This document shows, in pieces, positions 1 through 8,032 of a stretch of 64,000 nt of DNA. The position numbers and the translations under genes were made by a program. Under the pieces are notes generated by a model. It was not told the DNA's origin. It saw only the letters and a list, made by a program, of their open reading frames with translations, and did no database searches. The stretch's first letter is position 1, and the number at the start of each line of letters is the position of its first letter. This stretch comes from Thermococcus sp. 4557 (lineage in GTDB: Archaea; Methanobacteriota_B; Thermococci; Thermococcales; Thermococcaceae). The DNA lies in contig NC_015865.1 in NCBI RefSeq assembly GCF_000221185.1, positions 1,860,001-1,924,000 on the forward strand. The letters are read 5' to 3'.

Positions 1-939
1 GCTTTTCCGGATGGCCTTCGCGGGAGAACCGCAGGGTGGAATCCTCTGCACGAGGCTGGCCTTCTCCAGGGCATCGACCAGCTTCATAACGGTCCCCTTG
101 GCCAGCCCGAGGGTTTTTGACAGCCTCTCGTAGCTGAAGCGCTCGCCCTTCGGGGTCGCGAGAAGGTGGAGCAGGTCGAAGGCCCGGTCGAGAGTTTCGG
201 CGTCGAACTCGTGAACCTCCCGCAGGTCGCGGTAGACAACGCGGTCGAGCATCGCCGTCAATCGTTCGTAAACCTCCCATTCTTCCATTCCGAGGGCGAG
301 CGGCATCGCGCCGGCCCTGACGTAGGTCTCGACGTCCGCCATCACGGGGGGCATCGAGATTTCTTCTCCCCTCATGATTCTCCCCATGAGTTCCGGCAGT
401 TCCCGGCCCGTTTTGAGGTGGTGGTACTCCCTAAAGGTCATGGGAAAGAGCTCCCTGTGAAGGGCCCTTCTCGCGAGATCCGGGCTTTCCCTGAGCTTTA
501 TCGCCGAAGAACCCGTTGCCATTATGAAGAACCTACGTTCGTCGTGGAGGAGCTTGATCTTCAAATCCCAATCCTTCTCGTACTGAACCTCGTCGAGGAG
601 AAGTACCGCCTTCTCGGGCCTTACCAGTCGCTTGTACGCCTCAACCACCTCCAGCAGCTCTAGGCCGAGGGCCCTCAGCCGGTCGAGGGAGAGGTAGAGA
701 ACCCCGTTGGGGCCGACCTCTTTCAGGGCTTCAAAGTACAGCTGGGCGAGCAGAGTCGTTTTTCCAACTCCCCTGATTCCGAGCAGAAGGATTGTATCGG
801 GGTTTCCACCCTTCAGGTACCTCCCAACCTTTGAGTACAGCCAGTTGTAGAGGTGTCTCTTATGGGGCTTGTTGTAGGGGGTGAGCAGGGTGGGGGTGCT
901 CGTTAGGTGCTCCACAATTAGGTCATCTGGTTGAACCAT
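1..939 (-). CDS. AAA ATPase with DUF4143-like C-terminus, truncated by window edge
   Basis: The reading frame starts at ATG 939 behind a GGTGGTG ribosome binding site and stays open to the window edge, so about 313 codons are visible and the C-terminus is missing. A Walker A motif (GIRGVGKT, about residue 61) and a Walker B-like LLLDEVQ (about residue 122) mark a P-loop ATPase. An ATGSSAIKL sensor segment and a winged-helix-like region near residues 270-300 fit the AAA_14/DUF4143 family common in archaea. Members of this family are often toxin-like or regulatory ATPases; the exact role is unknown. An inverted repeat over the promoter suggests regulated expression. Confidence 0.8.
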   Translation of the reverse strand, partial: MVQPDDLIVEHLTSTPTLLTPYNKPHKRHLYNWLYSKVGRYLKGGNPDTILLLGIRGVGKTTLLAQLYFEALKEVGPNGVLYLSLDRLRALGLELLEVVEAYKRLVRPEKAVLLLDEVQYEKDWDLKIKLLHDERRFFIMATGSSAIKLRESPDLARRALHRELFPMTFREYHHLKTGRELPELMGRIMRGEEISMPPVMADVETYVRAGAMPLALGMEEWEVYERLTAMLDRVVYRDLREVHEFDAETLDRAFDLLHLLATPKGERFSYERLSKTLGLAKGTVMKLVDALEKASLVQRIPPCGSPAKAIRKS

Positions 940-949
940 AACACCACCA

Positions 950-982
950 TTTTGGTTATTATATTGAACCAACTTATAAACG
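950..982 (-). promoter_or_regulatory. TATA promoter overlapped by inverted repeat
   Basis: Read on the minus strand, a TATA box (CGTTTATAAGTT, about 970-981) precedes the ATPase gene. An inverted repeat TTGGTT-N9-AACCAA (952-972) lies between the TATA box and the predicted start site near 951. That is a usual position for an archaeal repressor operator. The regulator is not known. Confidence 0.5.
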
Positions 983-1045
983 TTTGTTCCCACGGGTGGG
1001 CGATTATCGAGAATTCAAAAATAGAACATAGAAAGCGGAAGTTTA

Positions 1046-1873
1046 TTAGACTAGGTCCTTGAGCTTCTTGACCTTTCCGGCTTTTATCTCGATGTAACCG
1101 GCCCTCTTGAGGAAGCGGAGGACCTCCTCGACGGCCCTTGGGGAGTAGTTGATGACGAGGGTTCCCTTCTCGGTGGGTATCGAGATGGGGGAGGCCCTCA
1201 TGAACGCCTTGACCAGGTCTTCCTCAGGAACCTTCTCGTTGCCGAGGGACTTGAGTATCTCCCCCGAGAGAATCGAGCGGCCTATAAGCGCGAAGTAAAC
1301 CCTCAGAAGGTAGTCCTCGGGGAAGTAGCGCGACGCTATCTTTCCGAGGGTGTTTATCTTGGCTATGTCCAGCTCGAGTATCTCGAACTCGTACTCCATG
1401 GTGAGGTCGGTGAAGGCGAACTGCTTGGCTATCCTCTCGGCGCTCTCGGGGCTGTGAACGAGGTTGAAGGGGAACTTGAACTCGAAGCGGAGCTTCGTGA
1501 CGTCAACGCCCTCCCTCAGCTTGATGACGCCGTCGCTGTAGTCTATGGCGCCGTTCCTCGTGAGCTGGTCGAGGAGCTCAGCCACCCACGGCCCCTCCTG
1601 GAGGAGGGTCTCGAACCTCTCGCCGACCTTGATGTGCTCCAGTATGTGGTTGAGGCTCTCCTTGAACGAAACGAAGCCCTCCCTGAGGGCCTCCCTGTCG
1701 GCCCCCTCTATGACGTCTATCTGCGCGCTTATCTCCTCGAGGGTTCCCTCGAGCAGGTATCCCACGAACGCCTCGTATCCGAGTCTCTCATGAAGCTCGA
1801 ACTTGATGCCTTCCCGTCTCAGGTCTTCCAAAAACGATTTCTTTACGGATTCACTCTTCGTGACGAACCTCAT
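1046..1873 (-). CDS. Conserved hypothetical protein with C-terminal winged-helix-like region
   Basis: This is a protein of 275 residues. The start at 1873 (MRFVTKSESVKK) is chosen because GGTGAT lies just upstream; a longer reading frame would run through the divergent promoter. No catalytic motif is recognised. It is mostly helical, and the last 60 residues (RAVEEVLRFLKRAGYIEIKAG) look like a winged helix with a basic end, which could bind nucleic acid. It is divergent from the LSm gene and shares its promoter region. I do not recognise a named family. Confidence 0.7.
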   Translation of the reverse strand: MRFVTKSESVKKSFLEDLRREGIKFELHERLGYEAFVGYLLEGTLEEISAQIDVIEGADREALREGFVSFKESLNHILEHIKVGERFETLLQEGPWVAELLDQLTRNGAIDYSDGVIKLREGVDVTKLRFEFKFPFNLVHSPESAERIAKQFAFTDLTMEYEFEILELDIAKINTLGKIASRYFPEDYLLRVYFALIGRSILSGEILKSLGNEKVPEEDLVKAFMRASPISIPTEKGTLVINYSPRAVEEVLRFLKRAGYIEIKAGKVKKLKDLV

Positions 1874-1898
1874 TCTATCACCGAACCGGAAACGGTTA

Positions 1899-1913
1899 AA
1901 AGCCTTATAGGTT
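1899..1913. promoter_or_regulatory. Shared TATA region of divergent genes
   Basis: The sequence CCTTATAGG is close to palindromic and reads as a TATA box in both directions. It sits about 25-30 bases from the predicted start sites of the minus-strand gene (ATG 1873) and the plus-strand LSm gene (ATG 1936). Confidence 0.5.
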
Positions 1914-1935
1914 TTTGGTTTCTGGAGGTGAGCGC

Positions 1936-2151
1936 ATGGGCGAGAAGCAGTACCTGCTCGACAAGACCCTTGAGACATGGAAGGGGAAGAGGGTTGCCCT
2001 AGCTGTTAGCAACGAGCACTCCTTCACCGGAATCCTGGATGACTTCGATGAGGAGGTCATACTCCTGAGGGACGTGGTGGACATAGCCGGAAACAAGGCC
2101 AAGGCCCTCGTGGTGAAGATAGACGACCTCAACTGGATAATGCTCCTGTGA
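1936..2151 (+). CDS. LSm-domain small protein
   Basis: A 71-residue protein. The start is ATG 1936, seven bases after GGAGGTGA. The pattern WKGKRVALAVSNEHSFTGILDDFD followed by VVKIDDLNWIML matches the Sm1 and Sm2 strands of an Sm-like fold, with the loop residues replaced relative to canonical Sm proteins. LSm proteins form rings that bind U-rich RNA; this one is a divergent paralogue, so RNA binding is inferred only. It is nine bases upstream of mobB and probably co-transcribed. Confidence 0.75.
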   Translation: MGEKQYLLDKTLETWKGKRVALAVSNEHSFTGILDDFDEEVILLRDVVDIAGNKAKALVVKIDDLNWIMLL

Positions 2152-2160
2152 GGGATCGGA

Positions 2161-2895
2161 ATGCGGGGTATCGCCTTCGTTGGCTTCAAGAAGAGCGGGA
2201 AAACGACGACGGTTGAGGCCGTCGCGAGGGTCCTCAAGGAGAGAGGTTATCGTGTTGCCATAGCCAAGAGCATGCACGCCGACTTCGACAGGGAAGGGAG
2301 CGATACGTGGCGCTTCTCAAAGGTCGCCGATGCCGTCCTTGTCAGGGCGAACGATACAGATGCCCTCCTCTTCAACGCCAAGGACATCAACGCACTGTTC
2401 TCGATGGTTTCCGCCGACTTCCTACTGCTCGAGGGATTCAAATCGGTTCAGCACGTCCCCAAGGTGATATGCGCGAGGAACGAGGAGGACGTGAGGGAGC
2501 TCAACGACGGTCTCGCAATAGCGGTGAGCGGCGTTATAGCCTCTGCCGGCGTGGAGGAGGTTGAGGGCCTTCCTGTCATAGACTCCACCGAGGAGCCGGA
2601 GAGGCTCGCTGATTTGGTGGAGACGAGGGCATTCATGCTCCCCAACATAGACTGCGGCCTCTGCGGCTTTGAGTGCGCCGAGATGGCGAGGATGATAGTG
2701 AGGGGCGAGAAGACGACCAAGGACTGTGTGGTTCTCAGTCAGAAGCCGAAGGTGACCGTTAGAATAGACGGCCAGGTACTGCCGATGAAAGACTGGGTGC
2801 AGGAACTGGTTGAGAAGACCATCAAGGGAATGCTCTCGGCGATGAAGGGCTACCGGGAGGGGAGAAGGATAGAGATCGTGATTAGGGACGATTGA
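2161..2895 (+). CDS. mobB: MobB-like molybdopterin-guanine dinucleotide biosynthesis protein
   Basis: A 244-residue GTP-binding protein starting at ATG 2161. The N-terminus has a P-loop (GFKKSGKTTTVEAV, residues 6-19) and LLLEGFK, as in MobB. MobB assists nucleotide attachment to the pterin cofactor; in Thermococcales this cofactor usually carries tungsten. The second half has a cysteine cluster CGLCGFEC plus a later Cys (about residues 165-191), resembling an iron-sulfur site seen in archaeal MobB proteins. The moeA gene at 32270 serves the same pathway. Confidence 0.88.
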   Translation: MRGIAFVGFKKSGKTTTVEAVARVLKERGYRVAIAKSMHADFDREGSDTWRFSKVADAVLVRANDTDALLFNAKDINALFSMVSADFLLLEGFKSVQHVPKVICARNEEDVRELNDGLAIAVSGVIASAGVEEVEGLPVIDSTEEPERLADLVETRAFMLPNIDCGLCGFECAEMARMIVRGEKTTKDCVVLSQKPKVTVRIDGQVLPMKDWVQELVEKTIKGMLSAMKGYREGRRIEIVIRDD

Positions 2896-2897
2896 AA

Positions 2898-3296
2898 TCA
2901 GACGGCCTCAACCCCTACCTCCCGAATTCTGTCCCCTTCCAGCACAAAGGCCCCGTAGTTTCCCTTCTCGTCGACTATCAGCCAGACGACCGGCCAGAGC
3001 CTCATACCCTTCAAGTCCCTCCCGCTCGGCCTCGGCGGGCACTTCAGGTGGGAGTGGAAGATTCCGACAACCTCAAGGCCCCGTTCCTCGGCCCGGTCTA
3101 TGGCCTCGACCATCTCGATGGGCTCCATCTCGAAGGCGGTGGGCGAGTTCAGCCTGTTGGGGATGAAGCGGACTTCCTCGACTTCAATCCGCTCCCAGTT
3201 CCTGCGGCCGAAGAGCATGCCACATATTTCAATCCGCGAATTTTCCGCCGCTTTGATAATCCGCTTTAAATCTTCCCGGCGAATAACCATCATCAT
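2898..3296 (-). CDS. JAMM/MPN metalloprotease, desampylase-like
   Basis: A 132-residue protein with a complete JAMM zinc site: Glu in EICGMLFG (about residue 21) and HSH-x7-S-x2-D (HSHLKCPPRPSGRD, about residues 82-95). Archaeal JAMM proteins of this size remove ubiquitin-like SAMP modifiers from target proteins. The start is one of three consecutive ATGs at 3296, 3293 or 3290. There is no ribosome binding site, but a TATA box lies about 26 bases upstream, so the message is probably leaderless. Confidence 0.88.
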   Translation of the reverse strand: MMMVIRREDLKRIIKAAENSRIEICGMLFGRRNWERIEVEEVRFIPNRLNSPTAFEMEPIEMVEAIDRAEERGLEVVGIFHSHLKCPPRPSGRDLKGMRLWPVVWLIVDEKGNYGAFVLEGDRIREVGVEAV

Positions 3297-3316
3297 GTCA
3301 ATAAATTTCCCGTTAA

Positions 3317-3328
3317 CCTTATAAGTTT
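3317..3328 (-). promoter_or_regulatory. TATA box of leaderless JAMM gene
   Basis: On the minus strand AAACTTATAAGG centres near 3322, about 26 bases before the first ATG (3296). This places the transcription start at or next to the start codon. Confidence 0.55.
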
Positions 3329-3360
3329 TGGAGCGCCGAGAGGTCTTTGCCGGTGATAGG

Positions 3361-3510
3361 ATGAAATGGGCCCTTACACTCCACGGTGGGGAAAACCACG
3401 GCGAAACCATGATCCTCCACGCCGACAGCGCCGATGAAGCCAGGAGGATGGCGATAAGGGAAATGAAGCGGAAGGACGCAAGGGTCTTCGAGCTGGAGAA
3501 GATCGAGTGA
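3361..3510 (+). CDS. 49-residue microprotein A
   Basis: The start is ATG 3361 behind GGTGATAGG. The product has exactly 49 residues: two predicted strands, a helix (ADEARRMAIREMKRKDA) and a final strand (VFELEKI). It shares length and the pattern A-x-R-x-A-x-x-E-M-x4-A-R-x2-E-L-E with the microprotein at 3704, so the two are probably paralogues. No known function. A DNA-binding, antitoxin-like or modifier role is possible but not shown. Confidence 0.7.
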   Translation: MKWALTLHGGENHGETMILHADSADEARRMAIREMKRKDARVFELEKIE

Positions 3511-3703
3511 TTCTTCTTCCCCAAATTATTCTTTCCGGCACTCCCTGCGGCGGGGCGACACTTGTGGCTATCGCGACGATGATGCACGCCAATGTATATT
3601 TTGGTCCGGACTGTTATGTGCTTTGATGTCGAAATCTGTGCGACAATGTTTTTAAATCCTTCCAATTTTTCTATCACCCACAGTGATATACCGGGGTGAT
3701 GGC

Positions 3704-3853
3704 ATGCTCGTGAGAATCGTCTACTACATGAACAACACCCTCCCCAAGGAGAGGATAGTCGTCACCAACGACATGAAGAAGGCTGAAAGGATAGCGCGGG
3801 AAGAGATGGAAAAGCTTCGAGCGAGGGGCTATGAGCTCGAGTGGGTGGCCTGA
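3704..3853 (+). CDS. 49-residue microprotein B
   Basis: ATG 3704 follows GGGGTGATGGC and TGA ends at 3853, giving 49 residues. It opens with a strand (MLVRIVYYM), then a second strand (ERIVVTND), a charged helix (KKAERIAREEMEKLRARG) and a terminal strand (YELEWVA). It has the same layout and length as the gene at 3361. A T-rich TATA-like tract (TTTTTAAATCC, about 3649-3659) lies upstream, so it has its own promoter. Function unknown. Confidence 0.7.
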   Translation: MLVRIVYYMNNTLPKERIVVTNDMKKAERIAREEMEKLRARGYELEWVA

Positions 3854-3890
3854 GCTACCCCCTCCCGATATTGGGCGGACCGACCGTCTG

Positions 3891-4352
3891 CTAAAGCCCG
3901 TAGATTATCAGAATTAGCCCCATCCACGTTGCCACGAAGTACGCGGTTATCGTGGCGAAGTGGAGCGGTATGGCAACCAGGAGCATGAGTCCGCCAGTCT
4001 TCAGCATCTCCGCTCCGGTGTCGTCGGACATCCTGGAAATGGCGCGATAGAGGAAGTAGAGGCTCAGAAACTGCAGGGCCAGAAAGGCCGCATGGACCGT
4101 GTTTATCACCGCGGGGCTCGCTTCCATTGGGGTTATCCCGAGAGTTTTGCTCCATCCGGAGATTCCGAGGGTTATCTTCGCCCCGTAGAGGGGAAGTGAA
4201 GCGATGAAAACGATGAGCGACCTTTTGATGGCCTCCCCGTACTCCGGAAGCTCTCCCATGAGGAGCCAGAGGCCTACGACGGCCAGCGGATAGATGTACA
4301 TCATCAGAATCAGCGTGAGTGCGAAAAGAACCTCAAGCCTTCTAACGTTCAT
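3891..4352 (-). CDS. Four-helix membrane protein, unknown function
   Basis: A 153-residue protein with start at 4352 behind GGTGGTTCC. Hydrophobic segments near residues 8-30, 45-62, 85-105 and 120-150 indicate four membrane helices. No transport or enzyme motif is seen. It is convergent with the microprotein at 3704 and about 30 bases upstream of the CDC48 terminus region. Confidence 0.7.
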   Translation of the reverse strand: MNVRRLEVLFALTLILMMYIYPLAVVGLWLLMGELPEYGEAIKRSLIVFIASLPLYGAKITLGISGWSKTLGITPMEASPAVINTVHAAFLALQFLSLYFLYRAISRMSDDTGAEMLKTGGLMLLVAIPLHFATITAYFVATWMGLILIIYGL

Positions 4353-4427
4353 GGAACCACCGTAGAAGAGTCGGCCTCAAAAGTTAAAAGGTTGGGGCGT
4401 CAGCCCCTCCTGCGCGGACGCTGGGCA

Positions 4428-6815
4428 TCAACCGCGCGACTGCTTGAACTGCTCCTGAATCTTCCTGTAGTACTCCATGGTCTCCTCGCCCACGCTCGGG
4501 CCTATCTTCTCCATGGCCTCCTCGAAGTCCTTCATCGTTACCTTGACCCTCTGCCTTATCTCGTCGGCCTTCATGCCGGGCCTTATGATGCCATCCTGCA
4601 GTGCACGGCGCATGGCCAGCATCGCGGCCTCCCTGACCACCGCCTCGATGTCGGCTCCGGTGTAGCCTTCCGTCCTCTTCGCCAGCTCTTCGAGCCTGAC
4701 GTCCTCCGCGAGCGGCACGTTCCTGGTGTGCACCTTGAATATCTCCAGTCTGGCCTTCTCGTCGGGTGCTGGAACGAGTATGAGCCTGTCGAACCTTCCT
4801 GGCCTGAGCAGGGCGGGGTCTATGATGTCCGGCCTGTTGGTTGCCGCTATGACGACCACTCCGCTGTTCTCCTGGATTCCGTCCATCTCGGTGAGCAGCT
4901 GGTTGATGAGCCTGTCGGTTACGTGGTTCACGTCGGTTCCCCTGCGCGGGGCGATGGCGTCGATCTCGTCTATGAATATCACCGTCGGAGCCGCCTGCCT
5001 GGCCTTCCTGAATATCTCCCTGATGTTCTTCTCGCTCTCGCCCACCCACTTGCTCAGCACCTCTGGACCCTTGATGGCGATGAAGTTGGCCTCACTCTCG
5101 TTCGCTACCGCCTTTGCGAGGAGGGTCTTACCGGTTCCGGGCGGACCGTAGAGGAGTATTCCCTTCGGCGGGGTGATTCCGAGCCCCATGAAGGCCTCAG
5201 GATACTTGAGCGGCCACTCGACGGCCTCACGGAGTTCCTCCTTCACGTTCTCAAGGCCGCCTATGTCCTCCCAGTGGACGTTCGGAACCTCCAGGAGTAC
5301 CTCTCTCAGCGCTGACGGCTCGACCATCTTGAGGGCCTCGTAGAAGTCCCTTCTGGTGACCTTGAGCTCCTCGAGGACTTCCTTGGGTATGTGCTCTGCC
5401 TCGAAGTCTATCTTGCCCTCCTTGATGAGCCTCCTCAGGGCTGCCATAGCTGCCTCCCTGGCGAGGGCGGCCAAGTCGGCACCGACGAATCCGTGGGTGA
5501 CCTCGGCCAGCTCCTCCAGCAGGCCATCGATGAGCCTACCCTTAACTTCGTCGTAGAGCTTCTCGTCTATGCTTCTGAGTATCTCCGGAATCTCCTCGTC
5601 CTTCGCGTTCTTGACCTTCATCAGGGCCCTCTCGGCGCTCTCGCGGTAGGCGTCGTTCCTCTCCAGCTCCTCGAGTATCTCGATGACCCTGCCCCTCCTG
5701 AACTCGGGCTCGATGGGCATTCCCCTGGTGTGTATCTGGAGTATCTCCTTCCTGCCCTGCTTATCCGGAACACCGACCTCGAGCTCGCGGTCGAACCTTC
5801 CTGGCCTCCTGAGGGCCGGGTCTATGGCGTCTGGCCGGTTGGTGGCGGCAATAACTATGACCTTTCCGCGGCTCTTGAGACCGTCCATGAGCGTGAGCAG
5901 CTGGCTGACGACACGCTTCTCGACCTCGCCGTGAGTCTCCTCCCTCTTCGGAGCGATGGCGTCGATCTCGTCTATGAAGATTATCGCCGGCGCGTTCTCT
6001 TCAGCTTCTTTGAAGACCTCTCTAAGGCGCTCCTCGCTCTCGCCGTAGTACTTGCTCATTATCTCGGGGCCGTTGATGGCTATGAAGTGCGCGTTGGCTT
6101 CGTTGGCTACTGCCTTGGCCAGGAGGGTTTTACCGGTTCCAGGCGGACCGTAGAGCAGGACACCCTTGGGCGGCTCGATGCCGAGCTTCTCGAATATCTC
6201 CGGGTGCTTGAGCGGAAGCTCAATCATCTCCCTGACCTTCTGGATGACGTCCTTGAGGCCACCTATGTCCTCGTAGGTGACGCCGAGCGCAGCGGTCTTG
6301 CTGACCTCCTTAACGGGCTTCTCGCTGACCGTGAACTCGGTGAACTCGGTTATCTGGACTATTCCAGCCGGAGTCGTCGCGGTGACAACGAAGGTCAGCT
6401 CCTGGCCGAGGATGCCGACCTTGATGTAGTCTCCTCTAACAACGGGCCTTCCGACGAGCCTGCTGTGGAACCATTCAACGAAGTCGTGGCCGAAGCGAAT
6501 CGGCTCGGTCGGGGCCACGATGACCTTCTTTGCCTCCTTAACCTCGGCCTTTCTCACCGTAACCTCGTCACCGAGGCCGACGCCGGCGTTCTTCCTTATG
6601 GTTCCGTCCATTCTGATGATGCCCAGACCCTCGTCCTCAGGATAAGCGGGCCAGACGACGGCGGCGGTGTTCTTGGTTCCGATTATCTCGATGATGTCGC
6701 CGCTCTGAACGCCAATCTCGCGCATTGACTTGCGGTCTATTCTAACTATTCCCCTCCCAACGTCCCTCTGGTAAGCAGAGGCGACCTTGAGCTTAACTTC
6801 CCTCTTTTCGGTCAT
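4428..6815 (-). CDS. CDC48/VCP-type AAA+ ATPase (heat-shock linked copy)
   Basis: A 795-residue double AAA+ protein. The N-terminal double-psi barrel and substrate-binding domain cover about residues 1-180. D1 has Walker A GPPGTGKT (223-230) and Walker B FIDEID (280-285); D2 has Walker A at 557-564 and Walker B at 614-619, both with arginine fingers in [19 protein letters not shown]48 hexamers unfold proteins for degradation or recycling. It lies directly downstream of hsp20 on the same strand. In Pyrococcus furiosus the matching ATPase is reported as part of the Phr heat-shock regulon. A second, longer paralogue lies at 27085. Confidence 0.95.
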   Translation of the reverse strand: MTEKREVKLKVASAYQRDVGRGIVRIDRKSMREIGVQSGDIIEIIGTKNTAAVVWPAYPEDEGLGIIRMDGTIRKNAGVGLGDEVTVRKAEVKEAKKVIVAPTEPIRFGHDFVEWFHSRLVGRPVVRGDYIKVGILGQELTFVVTATTPAGIVQITEFTEFTVSEKPVKEVSKTAALGVTYEDIGGLKDVIQKVREMIELPLKHPEIFEKLGIEPPKGVLLYGPPGTGKTLLAKAVANEANAHFIAINGPEIMSKYYGESEERLREVFKEAEENAPAIIFIDEIDAIAPKREETHGEVEKRVVSQLLTLMDGLKSRGKVIVIAATNRPDAIDPALRRPGRFDRELEVGVPDKQGRKEILQIHTRGMPIEPEFRRGRVIEILEELERNDAYRESAERALMKVKNAKDEEIPEILRSIDEKLYDEVKGRLIDGLLEELAEVTHGFVGADLAALAREAAMAALRRLIKEGKIDFEAEHIPKEVLEELKVTRRDFYEALKMVEPSALREVLLEVPNVHWEDIGGLENVKEELREAVEWPLKYPEAFMGLGITPPKGILLYGPPGTGKTLLAKAVANESEANFIAIKGPEVLSKWVGESEKNIREIFRKARQAAPTVIFIDEIDAIAPRRGTDVNHVTDRLINQLLTEMDGIQENSGVVVIAATNRPDIIDPALLRPGRFDRLILVPAPDEKARLEIFKVHTRNVPLAEDVRLEELAKRTEGYTGADIEAVVREAAMLAMRRALQDGIIRPGMKADEIRQRVKVTMKDFEEAMEKIGPSVGEETMEYYRKIQEQFKQSRG

Positions 6816-6894
6816 CTTTCACCACCTCCAAACTTTTCATGACCGATGATCGTGAGTTGTCTGATTTTACCCAAAACGGGAAAATTGAAAGGCC

Positions 6895-7380
6895 TTATTC
6901 TATCTTCACCTCGAAGCCCTCGCCCTCTTCCTTCCTGGGGGCCTTCTTGGGTATCTCTATCTCGAGGACGCCGTTGTTGTAGCGGGCCTTGGTCTTCTCC
7001 GGGATGACCTCCTCGGGGAGCCTGATGACCCTCCTGTAACCGCTGTAGTAGCGCTCGACCCTTATCGCGCCCTCGGTCTCAAGCTCCTTCTCGCGCTTCA
7101 CCTGGGCCTCGAGGTAGACGGTGTCCTCGGTAACGCGGAGCTTGATGTCCTCCTTCCTGACGCCGGGGAGCTCGACGGTTATGACGAACCTGTCGCCGCG
7201 GTCGAAGATGTCCACGAAGGGCTCGCGCCAGGTCTCGCCCACGAACTCGTAGCGCTCCGGTTCTCTGGCGCTCCAGAGCCTCGGTCCGCGCATGACGTCC
7301 CTGAAGATGGCGTCGATCTCCTCCTGAATCTCCCTCATCAGGTCGAAGGGGTCCCAGTAGCGGTCCCTCCTCCAGACCAT
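6895..7380 (-). CDS. hsp20: Small heat shock protein Hsp20
   Basis: A 161-residue alpha-crystallin-family chaperone. The conserved domain runs from about residue 50 to 145 (VDIFDRGDRFVITVELPGV...VRLPEEV), and LEIEIPK near the end is the IXI motif that links dimers into oligomers. The start at 7380 follows GGGGGTGAGAGC. It holds denatured proteins in a refoldable state. The promoter contains a Phr-type operator, and the downstream CDC48 gene is probably in the same transcript. Confidence 0.96.
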   Translation of the reverse strand: MVWRRDRYWDPFDLMREIQEEIDAIFRDVMRGPRLWSAREPERYEFVGETWREPFVDIFDRGDRFVITVELPGVRKEDIKLRVTEDTVYLEAQVKREKELETEGAIRVERYYSGYRRVIRLPEEVIPEKTKARYNNGVLEIEIPKKAPRKEEGEGFEVKIE

Positions 7381-7398
7381 GCTCTCACCCCCTCAACC

Positions 7399-7424
7399 TT
7401 TTGGTTACCAGTAGTAACTAAAAG
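7399..7424 (-). promoter_or_regulatory. Phr-type heat-shock operator
   Basis: Read on the minus strand the site contains TTTA, then TGGTAA eight bases later, then AAAA. These are the three elements published for the Pyrococcus heat-shock regulator Phr. TGGTAA lies about 25 bases from the TATA box, over the predicted transcription start, so bound Phr would block RNA polymerase. The phr gene is not in this window. Confidence 0.75.
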
Positions 7425-7428
7425 CTCA

Positions 7429-7442
7429 AGGTTTATAAAGTT
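7429..7442 (-). promoter_or_regulatory. hsp20 TATA box
   Basis: CTTTATAAACC on the minus strand, about 25 bases before the TGGTAA element that covers the predicted start site. Confidence 0.7.
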
Positions 7443-7491
7443 TTTCGTCTTTTAATGTGCATCGGTGACTAAAATCGGAGAATGGGAAAGA

Positions 7492-7776
7492 TCAAAGGTT
7501 GCTCAGCATGCGGACAAGCGGGTAGTACACATCATCAAAGCTCTCGTTTCCCCGGAGGGGGTACACGAACGTCACTTCCTTTCCTTCAATCCTGATCTCC
7601 ACTTCCCTGGACTCGTTCACCAAGACCAGCTCCGTAACCTCGAGCATATCGCTGACTATCTGACCCCTCCCGAGAAGAGAACCCCTGCTGATGCCTTTAT
7701 TCAATATATCCTCAAGCCTGGGCCTTAACCCGGTAATCCACTTTGGGCGAAATCTTCGTCTGGTTACAGCCTCCAC
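7492..7776 (-). CDS. Hypothetical protein, 94 residues
   Basis: It uses a GTG start at 7776 that is well placed behind GGGGGTGAATCC. The N-terminus is basic (EAVTRRRFRPKWITGLRPRLEDIL) and the rest predicts helix and strand. No family recognised. It is preceded by a 250-base leader/intergenic region able to form hairpins. Confidence 0.6.
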   Translation of the reverse strand: MEAVTRRRFRPKWITGLRPRLEDILNKGISRGSLLGRGQIVSDMLEVTELVLVNESREVEIRIEGKEVTFVYPLRGNESFDDVYYPLVRMLSNL

Positions 7777-8032
7777 GGATTCACCCCCTAAGAGTAAATG
7801 AGAGAAGAAGGAAAGAGGCGCTTGGCTACCACCTCTTTTGGCTTATTGGCACGACCGACCTATTTCAGGGCGGACTCGGGGCACTGCCGCGTGCTGCTAT
7901 CACCCACTCACCGTGGGTTTCATTAAAACCCTACGACTTTGAAAAATATTAGCTTTTCGGCCGTCTTTTTGAAAGATTCGTCTGTTTATGTACATTTCAA
8001 TGGAAAAGTTTGAGTTTTTGCCCTCGTCGGAA
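7777..8032. other. Intergenic region with hairpins and no clear gene
   Basis: About 256 bases between two minus-strand genes. On the minus strand a stem ACCCAC/GTGGGT (about 7896-7912) and a GCAC/GTGC stem are followed by about 80 bases before the GTG of the 94-residue gene. It may be a structured 5' leader. I see no coding region I would defend. Confidence 0.3.

Noticed and set aside
3511-3703. GATGATG sequence between the microproteins, considered as a C/D guide RNA
   Set aside because: No box D at the expected spacing; the region is better explained as promoter and leader of the second microprotein.
7743-7952. Plus-strand 69-codon frame opposite the 94-residue gene leader
   Set aside because: No start signals and low-complexity composition; the minus-strand gene has a good ribosome binding site.
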